Source: Isoetes taiwanensis (Eukaryota; Streptophyta; Lycopodiopsida; Isoetales; Isoetaceae). Taken from it: a stretch of DNA of 64,000 nucleotides. The DNA lies in assembly GCA_021234155.1 (NCBI GenBank), contig JAJEKV010000780.1, positions 1 through 64,000 on the forward strand, written 5' to 3'. Each line of letters starts with the position of its first letter. Positions within the stretch are counted from its first letter, which is position 1. The translations under genes and the position numbers were made by a program. Positions 33,741 to 44,044 of the stretch are shown here, piece after piece. Under the pieces are notes generated by a model that was given only the letters and a program-made list of their open reading frames with translations, had not been told where the DNA came from and did not search any database.

Positions 33741-36690
33741 AATCTTGCTGCCCCTTTGGGTTTAGCGGTGGCTACCTCGCCCTTATCCTTATCCTTCATG
33801 CGTAAAGCATTTCCATATTCCGTCGCTCATTTCGTCTAGCCATTGCCGACTTCCATCCCTGATCTGTTTTGGGGCGTTCCGACTCGCGGGCTTTCAAACA
33901 TTACTCAAGGCCAAATTCGACCTTTTTACGGTAATCGGATTGGCGGGCCGCTCCACCCTTTATCCTTTCTTCCCTTGGGCGGTCCTTTTCTTTCTCGGAC
34001 GAGCTTATCATTTGTCGAAGAGCTAGAGCTAGAAGAACTTGGCTTGGGCTCCTCTTTCTTTCCTTTCCCTTGTGGTGAGAAACGGGCCTCTACAGGGCTT
34101 GCACGTTCGGGTCCTCGCTGTTATTTCCCCTCAGTGACCAATATGGCTTTTATTTTATGCGAATCGACCTCATCGCGAGATTTCCCCCTCTGGCATCGGT
34201 CATTAGTACTCTTCAAACGGTCCGGGGCGGAATTGTCCCGGTGGTGTCTTCGCTTTGGGCTTGGAATTCAATTTCGACATTCCCCGGCCGTTCTAGCTGC
34301 TGCACATATTGCATTGGCACCATTTATCATGAGTTCTTTTGTTGGTTGCATTAAGAGTTTGAATGATATGATTGTTAAGGCAAAGATATCAAAAGACATT
34401 TAAAATGCAACTAAAAAGATCTTATATTTTTATTAATATATAGCCGATATATTAACTTAATACAATAGTCATGATTTCCGTTACATTGATTTATCGATGG
34501 GATGGGTGATTCTCAATGGATTTTTCTTCACTTGAACTGCTACCCTTTCGTCCCCAAGTTCGAGATATATCCCTCGATGATCCCCCTGGATAGCTAAGGC
34601 TAGCTCTTCTCAACCCGTCCTATCGAGGTATGAGTTCTTTATCGCCAACCGACCTTTGTGAAGGTGGGGGTACCGGCAAGTAAAAAATGCTCAAAGGCCG
34701 TTCAAGGCTTCACCAAAATTACATGGTCGACTTTTTTTTCGAGATAGCCGTATGCGTGCATACCAAAACCCGATAGTGCTATCGAGATCGGACTTCCTTC
34801 CTCCACGTGGGCTGAAAAGCTTATGAAATACTATTATCCTACCGTCTGTTAGAGCGGAAGATAGTATTTAAGTCTTTGCCCGGGTACTCCTCCCCGTGCT
34901 CCCCGAGGTAGACCTCGGCCTTGATGCATCTTGACGGCAGCATTTGAACTAATTCTTCGTAATCATGGAAGAGCGTTCAGACACTTGTTAAGTTCGTGGC
35001 TCTCCCTAGGAATGTTGGTAATGGTTCTTTGTGAAGAAGATTACGGTTGAAGTGCTCTTGTTGTCTTTCTTCCCCTTATTCCCATCCTCTTGCTCTTGGA
35101 GTGCCACAAACTCCTCCTCGTAGGGAGTTGTTCTTCCGTCATCATGCCTCCCATAGTGCTATAGGCTTCGGCGTCCGACATGTTGTGTCCTCGTGTATAT
35201 GGCTGCTTCTCTTACTTGAACTGGAAAGTCATCTGTTTCTTGGTCGATGAAATCCTCTAAGTCCGATTTCGCTGGTAGAAGGTGAAGGAGTTCGCCGAGG
35301 CGATAGCCTATAATCCCTGCATTGGGAAGGTTTTAATATCGTTTTGGAACAAATATTCACAGCCGACTATGACGGTGCTAGACTTGTTATTTCGGCCCGA
35401 TTGCTTGTGCTATCCTCGGTGTTAGCTCTGTCGATTAGCTTATGGCTAACATCTTGTTCTCAGCTTCGGGATTCTTCTTACGGGTCCACTTCTATTTCTT
35501 CTTCGCTTTCCTCTTCTGAGTCCTCACTTCCTTTGGATGATTCTAGCTATGGACTCTTAGTACTCAAGCGGTAGTTGTTCGTACAGCTGCTGCCGTCAGG
35601 GGTGTGACCTCTAGTGGTTTGGATTGATGGTTCACCTACCACGGTTTGGGCCCTATAGAATAAATATAGTGCTTGGGCGTATTTGTAGGAGAAGAATCTC
35701 TTTACATTACTACTTTCGAGGGTCATGTAGTTGGTAGGCCTCGGTTCTATTCAGAGTAATTTAAATGTTGGGTATATGTGGCTAAAAATTGTTGTTTGCA
35801 ATACGCCTTTTGGTACAAAAGTACCCTATGCATGGGGGTATATCTTGCAAGCTAGGAGCTACTTTCTCTTGGAATTCTGGCAGAACTTGTTGGTAGAATG
35901 GATTTGAATTCGTGGTCGCGACAAAGTCAAATTCTTTCTCGAAAAGTTGGAATACCAGGTTAACATCTACTTCAAAGAATGTGGGGAGAGGCTACCAGCT
36001 GATGAAGGATGAGGTAGCCATGAGGAGAAGCGTTTTGCCGATATCAAACGGAACCAGAAGTGCTTAAGGAGGCTGGAAGATCGCCTTGGGCGCAGGAGCA
36101 ACTCTATAGGTGTGGTTTAGGGGTTATGAGGGTATTTATAGGATCTTGTACCCTAAAACTTTTAGGGTTTCTAAGACTTTGGCATTTTGAGATGAAGTTT
36201 GATGTTTCTAGGTTAATGTAGAGCTAGAAATGGATTCTATATACAATTTTAGGGTTCTAATGCAACAAATATTGACCGGAATTGGATATGTCTAGCACAA
36301 GTTATGGATCCCGAAGGTGGGACCCCTCTAAGCGCCCGACAGAGGGTGTTAGGTTGGGACCTAAGTGGCCTCGGCGCATCCTTGGAGGTGTTGGTCTATT
36401 TATATCTAATGGATGCCAAAAACAAGTTCAAAGGCGGAATTCCTACTTATTTTCTTCTTAATTGCAAGTTTCCTTTCTTATTTACTTCATTTGGAGTGTA
36501 AGTGGTGATCAAGGGTCCAGTTGAGCCGGACCCCTCTAAGAGTGATGCGTGAGGAGGGTGTTAGGTCCGACCCTAACTATGCCCAGGCGCACCCTTTAGA
36601 GGTGTTGGCCCTTTACCTAAAAATTTCACATTTGCTCCTTAACTACTACTATACTTAATCTAATGCACGCTCTAAAACAACTATATATCC
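33740..36690 (-). other. Gag/leader part of the LTR element, heavily broken
   Basis: No minus-strand frame longer than 100 codons survives. A plus-strand frame of 186 codons (33843-34403) is antisense to the element and has no domain. Two copies of the hairpin repeat lie at 36321-36609. Confidence 0.4.
36321..36609. repeat. Hairpin repeats R1 and R2 of the LTR element
   Basis: R1 (36321-36396) and R2 (36529-36609): about 78 bases each, opening cccctcta, central ttaggt-N4-acctaa dyad (36349-36364 in R1) and closing ttagaggtgttgg or similar. The outer arms (cctctaa / ttagagg) can also pair. Confidence 0.7.
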
Positions 36691-36697
36691 TTATTAT

Positions 36698-38018
36698 TCA
36701 AAATTTTTCACTTTTACATATAAGCACATAGTAGTTACAAAAAGTAGCTTTTGTTCTATTTGTCCGTCCTCTTGATGTATTTGGCCGCCTCATGTCCTTT
36801 GGTTGAAGTTGACTCTTTTTGCATGGGAGTGCATGCGGTGAATCTTCAGTGTTGTACCGACCTCCATCTCTGCGCTTCTTGTAAAGCGGTAACATATCAT
36901 TAGTTACTCGCTTGTTGGGGTCGGTTCCATAAAATCTCGGACGAATCTCTGGAATGCTGCTCACTGAAATCAGAACTGGTGAATCCGTTGGAAGTGCGGA
37001 TTTCACGCAGGCTCTCGCAAACGGGGGAGTCTTGGGATCTTTTCATAGGTTTCTTCTGGGTCAGGAAGCTCGGTGGAGGTTTCAGCTGGAATATCTCGTG
37101 TTGGCCGCCCTCCTTGATATATTTTTTACCACCTCGGTGGTGCCTCGTAATAGGCAATCTTTCGGGTGCATCTTCATATATCTTGTATAGTCTGCTAAGC
37201 TCTTTCTTGTATCTCCTCTTCCGCCCTAAGGTGTACGAAGTCCTGGCAGCGTTTGTTCGCCTTCTTTGTGTTGCTTTTGCGATCTGGCTTCCTAGCCTCT
37301 TGCCATTGGCGGAAAGCGGTGGAGGCATTGGCGGGGGTAAGCTCAATCACGGGGTTCCCCGGATCCCCGGCTGGGGGTTGATCCTCCTCTTGGGGTTTCA
37401 TCTTTCGGGATAAGGGTTGTCTCGGGGCGAGGGATTCTCCGGTTCTAGAAGTACCTCCTCCAAAAAGTTACGCAAATCACCGGTATCTTGTGACGAGGAT
37501 GGAGGTAGGTCGCCGGTCGATGGATTCGTGGCGGCCGGCCCGAGCTCCTCCTCTCTTAGGGCGGGCCTCGTGCCATTACCTTTTGCCTTTCTCAGCCGGG
37601 TTCTTCTTTTGTTCTTTTTGTCCTTTGCTTTCGCCATTGGTCTTCTTAGGCCTCTGCGGCTTTTTTTTTTACCTTTCCTTCTTGCCTTCTCCTCCCTCCT
37701 CTTGGCCTTTTCCTCTTTTCTCCTTGCCTTCTCTTCTTTCCTCTTGGCCTTTCTTCCTTCTTCGCCTCTTCTCTAAATTTGGTAGTGTACCTAGGTCGCT
37801 CTCCATCTCTCCATGTGGGCCTTCAATTTCTCCTCGGCATCTTTGAGTTTTTGCTCGCTGGGCGAGGACTTGGTATTGGGCTTATCATCACGGTCTGTTT
37901 GCGTTCTAGCCATTGTTTGACAAATGACGATTTGGATCAGGGCTGAGGAAGATCGCCCTATCGGGGCGAAGCTCGAAGAACAACGCGGGGAAACCCTAAA
38001 AATGAGGCCTAAGTCCAC
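36698..38018 (-). pseudogene. Element ORF before gag, Lys/Glu-rich
   Basis: It begins MARTQTDRDDKPNTKSSPSE inside the frame at 38018, passes into a Lys/Glu-rich coiled-coil-like stretch (37640-37790), then Pro-rich frames to 36900. It is broken by several shifts. Position just after the leader suggests the N-terminal part of gag or an additional ORF; it has no recognised domain. Plus-strand Leu/Phe-rich frames over the same bases are shadows. Confidence 0.45.
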
Positions 38019-38137
38019 TAATTTATAGGGTTTAATTTTTTAGGGTTTGGCCCAATTGGTTATTTTGTTGGTTTGTCGACGAAATTCTCCCCACCTTGAA
38101 TCAAAGTGGAGTCTTCTTCAACCATTTTTCCTTCAAA

Positions 38138-38635
38138 CCCTCCAAGAGGCTGAGAAGGGTGTTAGGTGGGACCTAACTATGCCTGGCGCACCCTTAGAGG
38201 TGTTGCCCCTTTCTATTCTAAACTTTTCCAATTTACACATATTAACATGCATTTCCGCTAAATTTCAGCATTTTAAGTAAGATTCTACCATTTCTTTTAC
38301 ACTTTGAGTAAATTTTGAGCAAATTCCGAAGTCACTTTTAGGGGACCCCTCTAAAGCGTCTTGCTGAGGAGGGTGTTAGGTCATGACCTAACTATGCTGG
38401 CGCGCCTTAGAGGTGTTGCTCCAAAATTAATTTTTACTTACTACTTTTCTGTGTTTTAGCATACAAATTTAGATAATTCAAGCTTTTTAAATGGGATTTC
38501 ATCTTTTCTTTTACAATTTAGGGCTCCTAAGGCCGAGTTCTAGAGTTCATATGGGGTGACTCCTCTAAGCGTGCGCGGGAGACCAATTAGGTATGGACCT
38601 AACATGCTCCTGGCGCATCCTTGGAGGTGTCGGCC
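38138..38635. repeat. Hairpin repeats R3, R4 and R5 in the element leader
   Basis: R3 about 38138-38207, R4 38343-38422, R5 38558-38635. R4 has a perfect 16-base palindrome TTAGGTCATGACCTAA at 38376-38391. The spacing between R3, R4 and R5 starts is about 205-215 bases, with AT-rich spacer between. Confidence 0.75.
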
Positions 38636-38870
38636 ACAAAGTGACTAAAAATTTACTAGTCTTTCTTAGGAGGCTTTTCTTCTATCTATTCCATCTTAAT
38701 TATGTTCTCTAACTATACTAATTCCAGATAGTTACTAACTCTATTCCTGGAAAAAAAAATTCCACTACTCGAGGTTCGTGCTTGGGCTTGTATCCCCAAG
38801 ACTGAATGTCTAGATTGGTTAGTTCCTATACGAATACGGTCAGTGCTCGATCTTGGTCTGCCAAGATCAA

Positions 38871-38881
38871 AGCTGATACCA
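38871..38881 (-). promoter_or_regulatory. Primer-binding site (initiator tRNA-Met type)
   Basis: On the minus strand TGGTATCAGCT begins one base after the 5' LTR; TGGTATCAG equals the start of the standard site complementary to the initiator tRNA-Met 3' end. Confidence 0.85.
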
Positions 38882-38882
38882 T

Positions 38883-40431
38883 TGTGACGGCCCCCGCCTC
38901 CTATCGATGCCCCTAACCGTATACAACCTGGAGATCATCCCTCAAGCCGGTCCGCTTAGCGACATGAGGCCGTCCACCTAACATCCGGGCCATTTTTGGT
39001 GGTTAAGAACCCGGGGGAAGAATGGACGGTCATTCATCCGGCTCTCCTTGGGATCAACCCTAGTGCGGAAGCGTAAACACATATGAGCACATGACATCAA
39101 TCAACAATAACATACCCACCTTGAAGGGTGGTCCACCATATCACAATAGCTGCAACAACACATCAGTACATCAACATATCATGGGAAAAAACCTACCTAG
39201 GCTCGGACTCTTGGGGAAAGACCGACGCTTGGGTCTCAGGATAACAATGCGGTGTAATTCATGGCAAATGGATTTTATTGGCATAGGAACATGGTCGATT
39301 GGGTAGTCCACTCCATCCACCACTCCCGTGCATACTTTTGCGATAGGAGAAAAGTATTGTAGCCCCACCGTAGCTGCGGGTTCATAGCCAAAGGGGCTAC
39401 GGTCGGGTTGCATCTCCCCGCCCTCCGATGAGGCGAGGGAGGAGATCACTCCCCTCGAGAAGGTTCATGCCAATCACAAAGCAGCTAGAGAGCCACCTCA
39501 GTTATCGACTTGAACCCCTAGGAGGCGACGCATCACCCAAGATGTGTCGAGCCCATACTCCCGCCCAAGACGCAGGTTGTGGTATTAGGCCTAGCCCACA
39601 ACGTTCCCCTACCGCCGCACGCACTGTAGAGATCAAGCGGATCGCACAAGCCCTTCCTTGTCGGCCGGTCTAGCTCATGCCCCACAGCCAGGCGGGCTCT
39701 TATGCATTGTGCATTAATTGGAAATTAATGGGCTAAACTAGGATCATACAACTACTTTGGGCTCGAGTCTCTACCCCCTTCCCAATACACAAGAGTGGCG
39801 ATAGAATGTCAAATCATCATCACAAATGTAACCTGAAGATAATAGAATACATCTATTCTAGTCTACCTAATCATACATGGTTAGGTTCCTTTGTTAGTGT
39901 CTATTATTCTTGTCGTAGGGGGCCTATAGCTAAGAATGAATACTAATCCTATAGAATGAGAGCTGAAAACCTCGGATCTAACTATCGGATCAATCACTAA
40001 CCCGCTTCTTGGCTGGCCCCACTCCTCCTGGCGTCCATCTTTGTTGGATCTTGAGACTCGGGCCGGGCTTGGATCGAAAGCTGCAACCTAGGAATTTGGT
40101 TCCTCATCGCTCGGGCGAAGGGCGCCCAAGGCCGCTCCAATCCGACCTATAGGGGCTGGAAACGAAAGGGTTTCCTTTTAGGGTTTATGTCCCTTTATCC
40201 CCACGAATTTAGGGCTGGTCCCTTTTGGTCAATGGCCCATTGCCACATGGCAACAAGATATTATATTCACATGTGGCCTTAACATGTGCAATATAATGGT
40301 TTGATGAGGTTGTACCTAGGTACTACCCCTTTAGTGTCATTTGTGTACATGTCGCCCGAAGTCGACATGTACCTAGTGGACGATGTTAGTATAATATACG
40401 ATTCATACCATATATTATTCGGAACGCCACA
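38883..40431 (-). repeat. 5' LTR of the Ty3/gypsy element
   Basis: 1549 bp, TGTGACGGCC to GAACGCCACA on the plus strand, the partner of 27369-28909. Adjacent to the primer-binding site, hence 5' in element orientation. Open plus-strand frames that run out of its end (40286-40678) are chimeric. Confidence 0.9.
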
Positions 40432-40436
40432 CATCT

Positions 40437-40678
40437 CCCGGGCTTATCCGCCTACTTGTCCGGATCACATCGAGACCATTACTTGCTCCATGAGCTACAA
40501 TGATCTTGTTAGATGCATTATAAGGGGCATTCATCTTGATCTCTACCTACAATCCAAAGCTAAGGGTCGTGAACATGATTGCCTCGGGCTTCATCGTGTT
40601 GTGATCCACCTTGTTTGGCTTCCTGAGCGCCATACCTACGAGCTGAATGGGATCACCTTAGTAGATGTTGATGAGTGA
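40437..40678 (+). CDS. Small conserved plus-strand ORF, copy 2 (5' end lost to LTR)
   Basis: The open part encodes SYNDLVRCIIRGIHLDLYLQ, then VIHLVWLPERHTYELNGITL, ending VDVDE and TGA at 40676-40678. Family not recognised. Its upstream part lies 13 kb away at 27075-27368, beyond the LTR element. Relative to copy 1 it keeps the frame near its end, so the frame was probably meaningful before the insertions. It converges on the transposase-like gene. Confidence 0.4.
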
Positions 40679-40798
40679 TCATTGACTATATGCCATCAAT
40701 AATGTGTGCACCTAATGTGTGTGCATCAGATGTAATGATGTATAAGCACCTACTAAAGATGTAAAGATGTATAAACATAATGAATACAAGAAATTTAT

Positions 40799-40820
40799 CG
40801 CGGTGGCCAAGGCCGCCGCG
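40799..40820 (-). terminator. Helitron 3' subterminal hairpin
   Basis: Ten-base arms CGCGGTGGCC and GGCCGCCGCG around AA on the plus strand; one T/G pair. It is the only strongly GC-rich piece in the vicinity and sits 12 bases from the element end, where Helitrons carry their termination hairpin. Confidence 0.75.
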
Positions 40821-40984
40821 AACATTTCTTTTGTCCAACTCATGGCAAAGGAGTTTTGTATCAAGTCAAAAGGATCTCAGCTATGGACTCGCGAAATTGA
40901 ACTAAATGTGTCTAAGTTGGAGAACTCTAACCTCCAATTTTTTTCTCAAAAAGCTCAAAAGCAATGCAAAAGCATCTCAACTAC

Positions 40985-41155
40985 TCTATGCTTCTATACA
41001 GTCCTGGCTAAAAATCTAGCTATGATAGTTGTTTGAGTGAGAAAACATGAAAACAATTTAAGATAAATGCAACGTTACATGCTTCTCCATAGTCTTGGCT
41101 AAAAATCTAGATATGGTAGTTGTTTGAGTGAGAAAACGTGAAAAAAATTCAAGAT
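40985..41155. repeat. Internal direct duplication in the Helitron-like element
   Basis: A unit of about 78 bases (ggctaaaaatctagctatg, gttgtttgagtgagaaaac) occurs at 40985-41062 and 41076-41155 with a few substitutions. Nothing coding is evident in 40830-42230. Confidence 0.6.
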
Positions 41156-41546
41156 ACAATATCCAGCTTCATTTTCGCACATTTTGCACATGCAGCATGC
41201 CACTCTTGCTCTAAATCCAATTCAGGTCTGCTTCTTCTCATCGGAAGCGCAACAAACTGTATCCAAATTGATTCGACTTGATATTAAAATCGATACAATA
41301 TACAATTTGTGGCAGCATGAACTGGGCCAAATTACTATAGAAAGATTGAGATTGGCAGATCCATGTTTTTTAATGGCCAATGTCCCATATGTTAACTAGC
41401 ATTTTAATTTAAATGTTATGAAAAAAAAAGGGGGATCATTGAAATCATGGGTCCACATGGGCCAAAACTAAGGGAGAGACCCCCTATAAGCTATCCTTTA
41501 ATTTTTTGCTAAAGGATAAAGCTTATAGGATTTCTGTTTAATCGTG

Positions 41547-41622
41547 TGCATGCATTTGGCTTCATGTGGTACTCTAAGGTGGGTTGCATGCATTTGGCTT
41601 CATGTGGTACTCTAAGGTGGGT
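41547..41622. repeat. 38-base perfect tandem duplication
   Basis: Two identical units beginning tgcatgcatttggcttcatg, at 41547-41584 and 41585-41622; identical copies imply a recent event. Confidence 0.75.
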
Positions 41623-42355
41623 TGCTAGTGTGATATCTAGGTGGGTTCGAATAGCATCTAGTTAGAATGGTGCAGAAGGTGTCCAATGTTCAAGGGATTT
41701 GTGAAAATTTGAAACGGCCTGAAAGACACTCTACATCATTGATTTTGTAACATCTAAACTAAGCTATATCAAAACATCATATGTGGTTGCAACAAATTAA
41801 CAAAGTCTAGAACAGTTCTCATTGCCATGAATTAGTGAAGAGAAAACTCGAAATGTAATGTCCGGTGACAACACTAAATTTTCTTTCTTGACTCCTCTAC
41901 ATTTGGGAAGCAATTTTACAAAAGCAAAGACCCAAGCAAACAGTTTACAATGAATGCTTGTCAGGTTTAAGAAGACACATGATTTGACTCAGGAGCCATT
42001 GCCGTAACAACCATGGAGTTGTCTATGGAGTCTATTAGATATGGAGTTTCGGGTTCATAACAACCATAGTATCCCCACTATCAAGTATCTAACCAACAAT
42101 GAGAAACATAACAAAGGTCTCATACACTTTAGACTCGTGAAGCAACTGGGGAAGCTTTGCTTTTAGGCTTTCGTGTTCAACAAAGGAATTGTCGTGGGTA
42201 AAATAGTATAAATGCCGTTATTCTTACTTAAATTTGTTTTTGATAATCTTTGTTTGAAAAAGTGAATATTTGAAGTTCAAGGAAATTGTTTGCATTTATA
42301 CTTAGTGATGCTTGAACATTGTTCCAAGATCTATTACATTGCCATAATCGGGCAA

Positions 42356-42501
42356 CACCATCACTTACCAATTTAATACCTACTTCTTCCTTTGTCTGGA
42401 TGTTTGTTCCTGCAAGAGAAATGATATGCACCATCACTTACCAATTTAATACCTACTTCTTGCTTTGTCTGGATGTTTGTTCCTGCAAGAGAAATGATAT
42501 G
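42356..42501. repeat. 73-base tandem duplication carrying kinase exon 2
   Basis: Units 42356-42428 and 42429-42501 differ at one or two bases. Each holds the complete 41-base exon, its acceptor and donor. Confidence 0.85.
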
Positions 42502-42675
42502 CATGCAAAATTTAGAAAGTTGCAATTTTTGAAAATCCTGAATAGCAGATATGCAGTTCTGATCATCGACAACATGAACAGACTCCATCATGTATTCACC
42601 GAGGTAAATCTCGCCAAAGGATCCATTCCCAAGCCGTTGCCCAAGAACATAAGTATTCAACACCTTCCCTACCAT
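42369..42675 (-). pseudogene. Casein kinase 1-type kinase fragment, exons 1-2, exon 2 duplicated
   Basis: Exon 1 (42600-42675) encodes VLNTYVLGQRLGNGSFGEIY, the glycine-rich ATP loop of casein kinase 1 (GxxxGxGSFGExYLG), followed by a GTGAAT donor. Exon 2 (42442-42482) follows a cttgcag acceptor and reads TNIQTKQEVGIKL before GTAAGT; joined in phase it aligns with the family's YLGxNxQTxEEVAxKLE, including the catalytic Lys. A second copy of exon 2 with flanks (42369-42409) arises from a 73-base tandem duplication. The remaining kinase domain is absent. It lies wholly inside the Helitron-like element and is best seen as captured host sequence. Confidence 0.75.
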
Positions 42676-42959
42676 CTTCACCTCGTCAATGAAGAACCGC
42701 AAAATCAAATTCCACCGCGGATAATACCGGTTCAATAACTATCAAAAATATTGTGTCGGTGTATATGCATGCATCAACAACCCATCACTGCATTCTTTCC
42801 AAAAGGCAACACAAAAGGTTAAAAGTACGTAAAACTCTTTCTTATGAAGACCCACGGGTTTTTTTGAGTGGTATATGCATCATAATAAGCAAAAACTCAA
42901 TGAAATTTAACGGAGGCCATCATCACATGGATGTTTGCATCAACAACTTTCTTTGAATC

Positions 42960-43860
42960 GCGCTTCTAAACGTGAAGTTTAATTCTCAAAAACCTAGTTT
43001 TAGCAGGAATCCCGGCCTCGGAGATTACGGAAACCGTGACGATAAAACAAATCTTACGTAAAAAAAGCGGCATTTAAACAACAAAATACATGAACTAGAT
43101 CGTTCAGGGCTATGGCGGAATGAATAACCCGCGAGAAATGAAGGCATAGGCGGCGAAGGATTAGGGCATCCAATCCGAAAAGAGGGAATACCAAAGTATA
43201 TAAGAGATGAAACATTCGGATTTGGCGCTTCTTTATATAGGTGCACCGAGGCTTAAATAACCAAACAAATCCTTCACATATCGCCTATCGCAAGAAATAA
43301 TCCTTCACATATGTGATCCTTTTAGCTCGCATGTCATCTTGAATTGATTTCCACCGTAGTTCCGAAAGCAAATAATCCTTCAAGGGTTTCCTAATGAAAC
43401 ACTTTCCCGCAACAAATACTTTGCAATACTCTGTTCAAGATCGGACCCAAAGAATCTTTGGAGAAAATCGGGGCTGGAGCATGGAAACTCGGGGAATGCA
43501 TCAAACCGGCGGCTCCTTCATCATTTCGCAACAAGCTATACCCCTGTTCTTGCAAAGATGGGCAGCTCAAAACTCCTACCCCATTCGTTCTCGTATGTGA
43601 TGATGTGGTTCGCTTTATGGCTTTTCATCTCCTTTCCGTGATCCGGTGTTCAAAATCGGATGGAAAGCGCACAACACCGAATTTTCTACAACAAAGTGAG
43701 ATTGTGCCGAAATTCTCCGCGACTATGGCTATGGCGTACCGACGATGAAGGCGGCGCAGCCTCAGGAACCTGAGCTCAATTTTTTTTCTTTTCTTTTCTT
43801 CTTGCAAAAAATTGTCCGGGAAAAACATGCGTTAAACTTTACAGCTTCAGATTTTTGCCA
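42960..43860 (-). other. 5' part of the Helitron-like element
   Basis: Slightly more GC-rich than its surroundings, with short open frames on both strands and no recognised domain. It could be the promoter/5' region captured with the kinase exons. Confidence 0.3.
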
Positions 43861-44044
43861 CGTGGGACGCCCCTATCGGACATTCTTGATTATATATGTG
43901 TAGATTATCCGATGTATCCAACCCGAGTATTAATTGTCCAAAATCCTTAAGTATTATACCAAAATGTTGAAGTATTACATCAAAAATGCCAACTAAATAT
44001 AGCTATTGATACATTACCATTATAGCACGAGAAATTATATATAT

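Larger units (their letters stand above)
27369..40431 (-). mobile_element. Ty3/gypsy LTR retrotransposon (chromovirus type), 13.1 kb
   Basis: The element is bounded by two LTRs of about 1.54 kb that start TGTGACGG and end CGCCACA on the plus strand, with a 5-bp target duplication CATCT at 27364-27368 and 40432-40436. Copy 1 of the duplicated host sequence contains the unbroken target with one CATCT. The coding strand is minus: gag-like, protease, reverse transcriptase, RNase H, integrase, then a chromodomain remnant. This order (integrase last) is Ty3/gypsy. Primer site and polypurine tract are in place. The LTRs differ by many substitutions and indels, and pol is split by frameshifts, so this copy is old or badly assembled. 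Confidence 0.92.
40787..43904 (-). mobile_element. Helitron-like element with captured kinase exons, 3.1 kb
   Basis: Comparison with the empty site in copy 1 (25177|25178, aatgaata|ttatctg) defines the ends exactly, with no target duplication and insertion between A and T. Read on the minus strand it begins TCTACACATATATA and ends ATAAATTTCTTG. A GC-rich hairpin (40799-40808 with 40811-40820, two-base loop, one mismatch) lies 12 bases before its 3' end. 5'-TC, a 3' subterminal hairpin and A|T insertion are Helitron hallmarks. The last four bases CTTG differ from the usual CTRR. It has no Rep/helicase, so it would be non-autonomous. Confidence 0.8.

Noticed and set aside
33843-34403. 186-codon plus-strand frame
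   Set aside because: Antisense to the LTR element's gag region, no recognisable domain, and the element's coding strand is minus.
37417-37846. Leu/Phe-rich plus-strand frames (membrane-protein-like)
   Set aside because: Antisense to the Lys/Glu-rich ORF of the LTR element; purine-rich codons read backwards give Leu/Phe/Ser.
40286-40440. LTR-to-ORF fusion gene on the plus strand
   Set aside because: The frame merely runs from the LTR end across the target duplication; no evidence of transcription or conserved start.
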